Source: Thermoplasmata archaeon
GTDB lineage: Archaea > Thermoplasmatota > Thermoplasmata > JAGHBH01
Direction of reading: 5' to 3'
DNA: 10,734 nucleotides
Assembly: GCA_030673205.1 (NCBI GenBank)
Contig: DAOVJP010000022.1
Coordinates: 1 to 10,734, forward strand
Shown here piece by piece: positions 1-7,500 of this stretch (the first letter of the stretch is position 1; the number at the start of each line of letters is the position of its first letter). The notes under the pieces were generated by a model. It was not told the DNA's origin, searched no databases, and was given only the letters and a program-made list of their open reading frames with translations. A program made the position numbers and the translations under genes.

Positions 1-1345
1 CGCCCGCCACCAGGTCATAGGAGACGGTGTTGATACCTGTGGCGGAGGGTATGGTGAGACCTCCGGCGTATGGTGTTCCGCTGCTGTGGTCGGCGAAACC
101 CATTATTCCGTCGATGGCGTAATTCGTCTCATTGAAATATGTGACATAGAGGGTGGCGGCGGATAGATCGAATGCTCCCGTAGCATTCTCCATGGTGTGT
201 ATGACCATCTCCTCTCCTCCTTCGACCACATAATAAGATCCTCCTACCCAGAGCGGAGAGGTCAATGTGTTCCCCGTATTATCCGAGCCGTTCACTTGCA
301 TGGGGGCCAAGGCGGTGGTCACTGCTGGCCCATTGTGTTCGAAGCGCACGTTGAGGTCCTGAAGGTCAGCCAGGGATGTCAATCCTTCCGCATACAGGTC
401 GGCTGGAGTGGTGGAACCGGATGCGGAGTAGTTCATGCCGGAATCCTGCCATGGGTCCCCCTCTATCGCCCAGGTTATGTTGGCCGTGCCAGTATAGAAT
501 GGGCTTGTGAAGGTTGCACTGGTCTCCAGGGTGGCGGCGGAGAAGCTCACCAGCGCCCCCTCCGGCACGGAAGGTATCGTGAAGGCATCCAAGGACAATA
601 TGTCCCCTGCGGTGACGTTTATAGTGTTGCCGCCTTCGGCCAGATCTGCCTCTGCACCCCCGGCGGTGTTGTCACCTGCGAAGGTGCTGGGGTATGAATG
701 GACAAAGCTGGAGTCCAGTGTGTCCAGGTCGTATTGGGCTGTGTTCGAGAGTTCGCTGTCGGCCAGGAATACATCGCTGTCGGCGATACGGATCCTGGGG
801 GCGTCGTCCAACAGGTCAGACGTGAGGCCATCCACATTCTTTATGGTGGTGTGGTTGAGGAAGACCGTGGAGTCCTGGGTTATGTTGAACCAGCCGGGGA
901 ATTCGATGGTGCTGTGTCTTGCCTCCATGAAAGCATCGTCCACGGTGAGGTTGAACATGTGCTCCGGCCATATCTGGGGGTTGATCGTCTGCACGGTGAG
1001 GCTCGCGTTGTCCATTAACAGCTTGCCGCTGCCCTTCACGATCATTTCCAGGTCGTTGCCAGTGGGCCCGGCATCCTGTTTAAATCGAAGGGTGGCATTG
1101 CGGATGATCAATGTTGCACTGTTCTGGACGGTCAGGTTACCGGTCATCTCTACGATCCCCGCGCCATAGCCCATATCCGTGTTCTGGTCTATCACGTACG
1201 TATAGCCTGCTCCATCGATAACCCAGTCTCCATCTGGTTCCACGGTCAGGTCTCCTCTTCCAACCTGCAAAAGCGGCACCAGGGCGGGCATGGCTAACAG
1301 CACGGTCAACAATATAGTAAACGCTCTACTTCCGATATGTCTCAT
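1..1345 (-). CDS. Secreted surface protein with signal peptide and beta-helix-like repeats, C-terminus beyond the window
   Basis: The frame is open for 448 codons from ATG at 1345 to the left edge with no stop, so the C-terminus is missing. Residues 1-30 form a signal peptide with early basic residues (MRHIGSR) and a hydrophobic core (ILLTVLLAMPALVPLL). Residues 66-200 hold short beta-strand rungs that resemble one another (LTVQNSATLIIRNATLRF, GKLLMDNASLTV, STVFLNHTTIKNV, RIRIADSDVFLADSEL), as in right-handed beta-helix surface proteins. Residues 245-448 look like beta-sandwich segments with aromatic and Thr-rich strands. There are many N-x-S/T sequons and no catalytic motif. The start is supported by GAGGTG seven bases upstream and a TATA box about 60 bases upstream, so the gene probably has its own promoter. 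Function is not recognised; an envelope, adhesion or sugar-binding role is inferred. Any membrane anchor would lie outside the window. Confidence 0.88.
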   Translation of the reverse strand, partial: MRHIGSRAFTILLTVLLAMPALVPLLQVGRGDLTVEPDGDWVIDGAGYTYVIDQNTDMGYGAGIVEMTGNLTVQNSATLIIRNATLRFKQDAGPTGNDLEMIVKGSGKLLMDNASLTVQTINPQIWPEHMFNLTVDDAFMEARHSTIEFPGWFNITQDSTVFLNHTTIKNVDGLTSDLLDDAPRIRIADSDVFLADSELSNTAQYDLDTLDSSFVHSYPSTFAGDNTAGGAEADLAEGGNTINVTAGDILSLDAFTIPSVPEGALVSFSAATLETSATFTSPFYTGTANITWAIEGDPWQDSGMNYSASGSTTPADLYAEGLTSLADLQDLNVRFEHNGPAVTTALAPMQVNGSDNTGNTLTSPLWVGGSYYVVEGGEEMVIHTMENATGAFDLSAATLYVTYFNETNYAIDGIMGFADHSSGTPYAGGLTIPSATGINTVSYDLVAG

Positions 1346-1352
1346 CGAACTC

Positions 1353-1358
1353 CACCTC
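1353..1358 (-). promoter_or_regulatory. Shine-Dalgarno site of the beta-helix-like gene
   Basis: GAGGTG on the minus strand matches the 3' end of archaeal 16S rRNA and leaves a seven-base spacer before ATG at 1345. It fixes the start of the left-edge gene. Confidence 0.7.
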
Positions 1359-1400
1359 TCTACTCTAGGACAAATCCACACACCTGGGAGGGGAATGAGC

Positions 1401-1410
1401 GTATATATAG
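1401..1410 (-). promoter_or_regulatory. Archaeal TATA box for the left-edge surface gene
   Basis: CTATATATAC on the minus strand lies 56-65 bases upstream of the ATG at 1345. Archaeal transcription starts about 25 bases downstream of the box, which would place it near 1378 and give a leader of roughly 33 bases carrying the GAGGTG site. The bases just upstream (CATACGATAT) are not a strong BRE. This is the clearest promoter-like element in the window. Confidence 0.6.
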
Positions 1411-1511
1411 ATATCGTATGTGCAGAGTTGGTATGACACGATATTGATATAACGGAGGCAGAGAACAGGGCGAATAAAGGCGGCAAGCGTAAGGATCGGA
1501 ATGGCCACTGG

Positions 1512-1519
1512 CAAAATAA
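1512..1519 (-). terminator. Weak T-rich terminator candidate after the peptidase gene
   Basis: TTATTTTG on the minus strand lies about 60 bases beyond the TGA at 1576-1578. Archaeal termination often uses T-rich tracts without a hairpin, but this run is short and interrupted, so the call is tentative. Confidence 0.2.
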
Positions 1520-1575
1520 GTGTGTGGCTCTAGTGGACCGATATGTCGTGGGTGGATGTTCGGTGTCTCATACCC

Positions 1576-4500
1576 TCACAATAGGCCCTTTTTGGCACCA
1601 GCCCTCTTAGCCATGAACAGACCAACCACTACGGAGGATGTGAACATGGCGATCACCACGAAGATGATGACGCCCGCCGATAATCCATCGCCGCTCTTGC
1701 CCGTATCATCCCCCTCTGTCCCCGTGTCCGGTCCGGCGGGAGGAGTGACACCTGGTTCGGTCCCCTCCGTTCCATCCTCCTCGGTCCCATTTCCCTCCGT
1801 TCCATTCCCCTCGGTCCCGTTAGGCGAAGGCGTCCAGCCCATATGATCTAGTACCACGATGTTGTTGTCCTCTATGGTCTCGGAGATGAGTTCCGCACCG
1901 TCCACGAATATGGTCACGGTGGCGTTGGAGCCGGGGTCGGGGAAGAACTCCCAGCAATACACGTCCCCGCCTCCGGGAACGGACACTTCCTTGAAGGATA
2001 GGTTCGACCCCTCTTTGGTGGATGTGAATACCAGGGAGACATTGACGTTGACCCCATTCTCTCCACTCCATGAGATGTTCCAGCGGGCCTTGAGCATATC
2101 CCCCTCCTTCTGTATGACGGGGAAAAGGATGGCCAGATCGCCCTCCGGCGGAGGGGGAACGATGAGGGCGGAGAACCCTCCTCCCTCGTAATATGGCGGG
2201 AGGCGGTTGCTTACGCCATCCTCGTCCTCCACCTCTATCCAGTAGGAGACGTTGGTGCCAGGGGATTGGCCGGGTATGACGATTTCTCCTCGATCCCCTT
2301 CTACTTCCATGGGGATGCTGTAGGCTATGCCGCTGCCGTTGATGTACCATACCACGGCTTCCAGGAGGTTATCATCCTCCACGACGAAGGAAAGGGTGAA
2401 GCTCTCCTCCGCCTCCAACAACCCGGAGAGGGGCTGGTGCTCTATCCTGGGGGTCTCCACCGGCTCCTGATTGTACAGTCCCACGAAGGTCGCCCAGGGG
2501 CGGTCCCCCGCTCGGAGGTTGTCGTAGCGCGGATCGTATGCGGTGGAGGGCAGATATATGCTGGCCCCATGGGTTCCCGTGTGGCTGGCAGCGTGGCGCT
2601 CGGCGAATATGGCTGACGCCAACGCTTCCTTCGTCCTCGTAGCGAGGTCTCTCAGCCCATCGGGGAGCGTTGAGGCCTCCAATCCCTCGAAGAAGCCTAT
2701 GGCGTCCTTATCGCTCCTCGCCAAGGTGTATGATTCCACGCCCTCCGCCGCTCCCAATATGGAGAGGTTGTTGTAGTAGTATTCAGCGGACAGGGAGAGG
2801 GCGAGCAGATCCCAGAGAGGGAGGAAGGAGGAGGTGAGGCGGGAGATGGACAGAGCCGATACTGTTGCGTCAACATAATGGACGTTGTTCCAGTAATCCT
2901 CCACGATACCCTCTGCCAGATCCCTTGGGGATATATCGGGGTCAGTGTTCAATCTATGCATGAGGTCCGCATAGTTCCAGCCATCCAGCAATTCCTCGTC
3001 CTGGCTGAAGATTATGTTCTGGGTATGAGGGGCGAGCTCTATGGCGGTTTCCAAGCTTCCGAGCCAACAGACGTCCAAACCCACTATGGCAAGCTTCTCC
3101 TCCCCAAGGGCCGCATCCAGGGCCGCACTCATCTCAGGGAGTTTGAGGAAGTCATTAGAAGAAGAAAGGTCGGGGCATAGTCCCTTGAATATGCCCTTCC
3201 CATGGCCGCCCAGCACGAGCATGGTATTCCTCGCGGGGTGCGTCCGGACAACCCATGATACGAAGTCCTCCAATGTCCCGGGGTCGCCCGTGTTCACCTC
3301 TCCGCCAGGGATGACCTCCGGAGGCCTGATCCCCGTGCTGTACACCACGCTGTTCATCCCCAGAGGGTCCTGCTCTATCTCGTACAGCCATGTGTCCCCC
3401 CTCTCCTTGCCGTCGAACAACGCCACCACCGAGACCCCGGACGGTATTGGCTGGGATTCAAGCTCGTTCAGATCATCGAGCAGGGCGTCATGAAGCGCGT
3501 CGTCGTCCGCGGCCAGATATACTGCGACGGTCCACTCCTTCCTCTTCGGGGAAGAGGGGTCGTCGGCGATCTCCAGCGCGTAGAGGAAGGAAGGAAAATG
3601 AGAGACGGCCTCGGACGCCGGGTCCATGGGAATATCGGAGGTGGACATCTCCACCGTGAACGCAAAGGTGTCGTTGGCATAGAACCAGTCGCACAGATCC
3701 CCACTAGCATCATACATGCCTATGGATGGGTCGCTGGCCTGCCCCGATACCCAGCCAGCGCCGCTGAGCGCGGCCATCTCCCCTGCGATGGTGGATAACG
3801 CCTCTTCGTCTTCCGGTTGTGTCGCATCGTATCCCCAGGGATAGAGGACCAATTGGCCGTGGCTGTGATAGCTCAGAACAAGATCGATATCATACAATGC
3901 AGTGAGGTTGTCCCGTATGGCCCTGGTCTCCGGTTCGGAGAATGGATAGGGGCCGCAGTAGAGGCTGCTCCCCGGGTTGTGGTTCGTGCCTGTCGTTCCC
4001 CAGTGGTCATCGAAATTCCTATTCAGATCCACACCGTATGTCCCGTCGCCGTTGTCCCTCATGTTCTTACGGCACCCGGTCCCATCTAGGCTCTTCTCTC
4101 TCCCATCCGGGTTCAGCACAGGGACGAACCAGATGTCACGGGAATCCACAAGTGCAGTGAGTTCCGGGTCTGTGCCGTAGGAAACGAGCATCTTTTCCAT
4201 GAGCCAGATGACCGTCTCCCCGCTGACAAGCTCGTCGCCGTGCATACTTCCGATGATGAGGACCGAAGGTTCGCCCTCCTCCGTCCCTGGGTTATCGCTC
4301 ACCCTCACAGCGTATATTGAACGGCCTTCCCACGAGTATCCGATGATCTGGGTCACGGCTATGTCGGAATGTTGGGCCTCTATGTCATCTATAATGGCCG
4401 TGAGCTCATCATAAGTGGTATAATCCTCCAGACCAGGGACCTCGGCTCCGCTATATCCTGCTGTCGGCAGTATAAAGGTGAGCAAAAGGAGCGCCACCAC
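1576..4500 (-). CDS. Membrane-anchored fusion of M14 zinc carboxypeptidase and C11 clostripain-type cysteine peptidase
   Basis: The 974-residue reading from GTG at 4500 ends in TGA. Residues 25-310 are an M14 metallocarboxypeptidase with all key positions visible: zinc ligands H87, E90 (HGDE) and H212 (YHSHGQ), substrate-binding N160-R161 (DLNRNF) and Y263 (MYDASG), and general base E284 (FTVEM). Residues 321-680 are a C11 clostripain-family domain with catalytic H433 (LGGHGKG) and C478 (LDVCWLGSLE). Two beta-sandwich domains follow (about 686-780 and 786-886), then an NGTEG stalk (894-913), a transmembrane helix (940-962) and a basic tail. The enzyme should sit outside the cell on the membrane, combining internal cleavage with C-terminal trimming. 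GTG at 4500 has no good ribosome-binding site and gives a signal peptide without basic residues. The natural N-terminus probably lies upstream, where an in-frame TAG (4552-4554) intervenes. A TATA box is absent, so co-transcription with the upstream gene is likely. Confidence 0.92.
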   Translation of the reverse strand: MVALLLLTFILPTAGYSGAEVPGLEDYTTYDELTAIIDDIEAQHSDIAVTQIIGYSWEGRSIYAVRVSDNPGTEEGEPSVLIIGSMHGDELVSGETVIWLMEKMLVSYGTDPELTALVDSRDIWFVPVLNPDGREKSLDGTGCRKNMRDNGDGTYGVDLNRNFDDHWGTTGTNHNPGSSLYCGPYPFSEPETRAIRDNLTALYDIDLVLSYHSHGQLVLYPWGYDATQPEDEEALSTIAGEMAALSGAGWVSGQASDPSIGMYDASGDLCDWFYANDTFAFTVEMSTSDIPMDPASEAVSHFPSFLYALEIADDPSSPKRKEWTVAVYLAADDDALHDALLDDLNELESQPIPSGVSVVALFDGKERGDTWLYEIEQDPLGMNSVVYSTGIRPPEVIPGGEVNTGDPGTLEDFVSWVVRTHPARNTMLVLGGHGKGIFKGLCPDLSSSNDFLKLPEMSAALDAALGEEKLAIVGLDVCWLGSLETAIELAPHTQNIIFSQDEELLDGWNYADLMHRLNTDPDISPRDLAEGIVEDYWNNVHYVDATVSALSISRLTSSFLPLWDLLALSLSAEYYYNNLSILGAAEGVESYTLARSDKDAIGFFEGLEASTLPDGLRDLATRTKEALASAIFAERHAASHTGTHGASIYLPSTAYDPRYDNLRAGDRPWATFVGLYNQEPVETPRIEHQPLSGLLEAEESFTLSFVVEDDNLLEAVVWYINGSGIAYSIPMEVEGDRGEIVIPGQSPGTNVSYWIEVEDEDGVSNRLPPYYEGGGFSALIVPPPPEGDLAILFPVIQKEGDMLKARWNISWSGENGVNVNVSLVFTSTKEGSNLSFKEVSVPGGGDVYCWEFFPDPGSNATVTIFVDGAELISETIEDNNIVVLDHMGWTPSPNGTEGNGTEGNGTEEDGTEGTEPGVTPPAGPDTGTEGDDTGKSGDGLSAGVIIFVVIAMFTSSVVVGLFMAKRAGAKKGLL
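1762..1821 (-). repeat. In-frame 15-base tandem repeat encoding an NGTEG stalk
   Basis: Four imperfect copies of a 15-base unit encode NGTEG, NGTEG, NGTEE and DGTEG (residues 894-913 of the double peptidase). The first three units each carry an N-G-T glycosylation sequon. The position between the last beta-sandwich domain and the transmembrane helix fits an extended, acidic, possibly glycosylated spacer. Such repeats tend to vary in copy number. Confidence 0.75.
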
Positions 4501-4560
4501 GACCCGTGCTAGCGTCCCAGCCCTCTGTCCGGAGCGGGCTCTAGTCCCCGTCTATCTCAC
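4501..4560 (-). other. Probable true 5' end of the peptidase gene, interrupted by TAG
   Basis: On the minus strand this segment is in frame with the peptidase and reads GTG AGA TAG, then seventeen codons giving TGTRARSGQRAGTLARV, leading straight into the hydrophobic core VVALLLLTFIL. The basic residues form the n-region that the reading from GTG 4500 lacks. GTG at 4560 overlaps the TGA of the upstream gene (GTGA), a common arrangement for translational coupling. Alternatively the whole segment is an untranslated spacer. Confidence 0.55.
4552..4554 (-). other. In-frame TAG codon at the expected start region of the double peptidase
   Basis: The TAG is the third codon after GTG 4560 and lies six bases after AGGAGG, exactly where a start codon would be expected. 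It is either a sense codon following GTG 4560, a mutated start codon, a sequence error, or a genuine stop with translation beginning at GTG 4500. Confidence 0.6.
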
Positions 4561-7500
4561 CCTCCTGTAATGGACCGCCCGGATATCACCACGTCATCCA
4601 TATAGAATCCACCCCAGCCCAGAGAGGCTGGGTCTTGTTCATAGTGTGCCGAGCCGAAATAGGAGTTGTCATCGGAGGGTGTCACCATCCGGAACCGCAT
4701 TATGATGGCCTTGCCCACCCATCCGGAGAGGTCCACGTTGAGACGGGTGAGTGTGCCCGCCTCTATCCAACCATCCCCGTCCGGGTCGATCCCCGTGTAT
4801 GTCTTGTTGTCCAACACGCCGTCGTCCATGTCCGTCCCGCTGCCGGAAACACCCTTGGCCGCACGCACTCCCAGGTTGAGCGGATACCACGTGACACCAT
4901 TGTTGCTGCTCACTTCCACACGGAATGTATCAGGCGGTCTGGCACCGGTCGCGTTGATGTTGAACTTGAAGTAGGCGCTCATGGTGGCGTGCAAAGCATT
5001 GGTGAGGTCGATGGGCTGCGTGTACAGGCTGTTGTCCAGCCCTCCCTTGAAGTATCCCCTGGGGTCATTGTTGCACCATGAATATTGGCCGCTCACGGAA
5101 TCGGATGTGGATAGTTCCCACTGGTCCCATGCGTCCGTGGTGACTGATACGCTGTTGCCCCTGCTGACGGCCACCTTGATGTCATCGAGCCACCAGCCGC
5201 CTCCGCCGCCTCCGCCATATTCATAGTACATGAACATGACACGCACATATTCCGATCCTGCGAAATAGCTCAGGTCCACCTCGCTGTGTTCCCAGCCAAA
5301 GGTCCCACCGGCGCTCACGCCGTTGTAACACCAGCGCACCACTCGTCCCTGTCCATCATATACCGTGTCGCCGAGATTGAGGTTGCCGGGGTATGATTCC
5401 TTTGGTATGAGGTACCGGTACTGGAAGGATACGCCATCCGTGGAATTGCCCACCATGACCACTCCCCCGTTCATTCCCATGACCAGATCGTACTTGTGGT
5501 AGAAGGATAGGGTGGCATCGTCCACACCTGCGAGGCTGAACGTCTCCGTCTCCGCAAAGCATTCTGTGGTGGCCGCCCTGGTAGCCTCTCCCGATCGGGT
5601 GACCACGCCGCTGCCTATGGCCTCGCTTATATCCTGGAATATCTCTATCAGCATGTCCGAGGTTGGCGAGTAGAAGTATTCCGCGCCGGATGTGTTGGCT
5701 ATCTTCCACAGATTGTATTCCATGGTCCCCGCCTCCGGATAGGTTGCCAGGTCGCCAGTGTACAGGGCGAGATCATCGAATACACCCTCGCCGGGCCATA
5801 CGGCCGTGGTGTTGCTAGCTCCAGATGGGTCGTCGTAATGTTCCAGGGCGAGACCGATGGTGTATATGGGCATCGTCGAGTTCAAGAGCCCAAACCTATC
5901 CCTATTAGGATTCCCTATGGGAACGGTCCACCAGCGGCCGTGCTCGGAGACACTGCCTCCTGGCCCGTACTCCAGGTATGAGATGGGGTATTTGCCACGG
6001 TGCTCGGTGTATATTACAACCCCATCGTCCATTCCATGCCATGGGCACCATTCGTGGCTGGCCGATTCCAGCTTCGACACCTGTGCAGCGCCGAATGCTG
6101 ACTGATCGTTGGAATGATAATCGGCACCGTCGGAAAGGACCACCACAGCGGGGTTCAGATCAGGATATATCGCGAGGCCGTTGTTGACCTCGGTATACGC
6201 AAAGCCGGTGGCGTCCCATATCTGGGTCGCCTGTCCATCGGTCATGCCATCTATGGCGGTGATGACAGCTTCCCTGCCGCCGCCCGATAGGACCGTGAGA
6301 GGTTGCACTTGCAGAGGGTTGGCGCCCGAGAATGCCCATACGCACACGGCGGAATCCTCGGCTAGACTATCCACCAGGTTTATGGCCGCCTCCTTTGCCA
6401 CATCAAGCCAATTCGCACCCGTACTGTTGAGCCGGCTGGTCATGGAAACAGAATTATCTATGACAAGACCCAGAATGACACTCCCTCCAGTCCCCGGCAG
6501 GGGTCGGTCGCTCTCCTCGGCGTAAATGCTCTGGGGGAGGGAATGGTAGCTGTCCGTGGTCCATTCGAAGCCAAGGGTGTCGTTGAAACTATCTGTAATA
6601 GTGGTGTTCATCGGGTCGGCCAGGAATTCCAGCGGCCCCTCTCCGTTTATCAACAGCACCGTATCATCGTGCTCCCATTTGTCCGCGCCCTCCTCCATGT
6701 CATCGTAGAAGAAGTAGGTGTACAGCGAGCGGTATGCTCCGTTGTTGAAGTCGAAGGCCTCCCTGGAGTCCTGTGTCACCTGGACTATGATCTCCCTCGG
6801 CCCGACAGCCAGTGGGGTCCATATACCCTCCACGTGGGTCTTCTGGTAGGCGGGAAGCACCAGGGTCTGGGTGGAGATGAGGTTATCCCCATCCAAGAGC
6901 TTCACGGTAGCAGTGGCATCCACCCCTCCATTGTTGAACACCTCCGTGGAAACCAGATATGTGCCGTCCAACATGGGATGGACCGCTTCGAGGGGGGACT
7001 TGCCAGAGATGTTGAGGTCCACGGAGACCACCCTCAGCTCTGGCCTCTCCTCTGGATGGCTGAAGAACTTGAACACGTGGAAAGCCAGTTCCCTACGGGC
7101 TGAGAGCGCCTCTTCTACAGGAGGTTTGGAGACGGTCAATGTCACGGATATGGGCGGGCTCCACTGGTTGAGGGAGTCCTTGCCCAATATCCACAACTGG
7201 TACTCTCCATAATCCCATGTAGAGATGTCTATGGTGATGTTCACATCCTCGGTGTTGGAGTTGAACAGATCGTCCGTGGGGTCCAGAGCGATACCGGAGC
7301 CGTGGGAGCCTATGGTGCCGACGAAATACTCCGCAGCGGCCACTGTGCTCTGCACGTCCCTGACCACGGCGGTTAGGACCGCGGTCAGCGCACCCTCCGT
7401 TGGGTTGGGCGTGACAGTAGCGACCAATACATCCGGGCCGGTGGTGTCCGGTTTGGTTATCGTGAACAGCCTGGAGGATACCGGTCCCCATGCCCCGTCG

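Larger units (their letters stand above)
1346..1575. other. Intergenic region between peptidase gene and left-edge surface gene
   Basis: These 230 bases are more AT-rich than their surroundings and contain no convincing gene. They hold the TATA box and ribosome-binding site described separately. A second AT-rich stretch at about 1440-1453 (minus strand TTATATCAATAT) could be an additional TATA-like element. The T-rich run TTATTTTG at 1512-1519 on the minus strand, about 60 bases after the peptidase stop, is a weak candidate for archaeal transcription termination. I see no clear hairpin. Confidence 0.5.

Noticed and set aside
197..1169. Plus-strand open frames opposite the left-edge gene
   Set aside because: The minus-strand frame has signal peptide, ribosome-binding site, promoter and coherent beta-strand repeats. 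The plus-strand readings are low in complexity, rich in Gly, Arg and Ser, and have no motifs.
1354..1574. Reading from ATG at 1571 (MRHRTSTHDISVH, then TAG) that would continue through the intergenic region if TAG were sense
   Set aside because: It crosses the TATA box and overlaps the start of the left-edge gene, has no homology I recognise and no clear ribosome-binding site. Long open frames in an AT-rich gap when one stop is ignored are expected by chance. Its shared ATGAGACA with the real start at 1345 is likely coincidence.
5196..5216. Seven-glycine tract as a slippage or phase-variation site
   Set aside because: The codons alternate GGC and GGA, so it is not a pure repeat, and triplet changes would keep the frame. 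Gly-rich loops are normal here.
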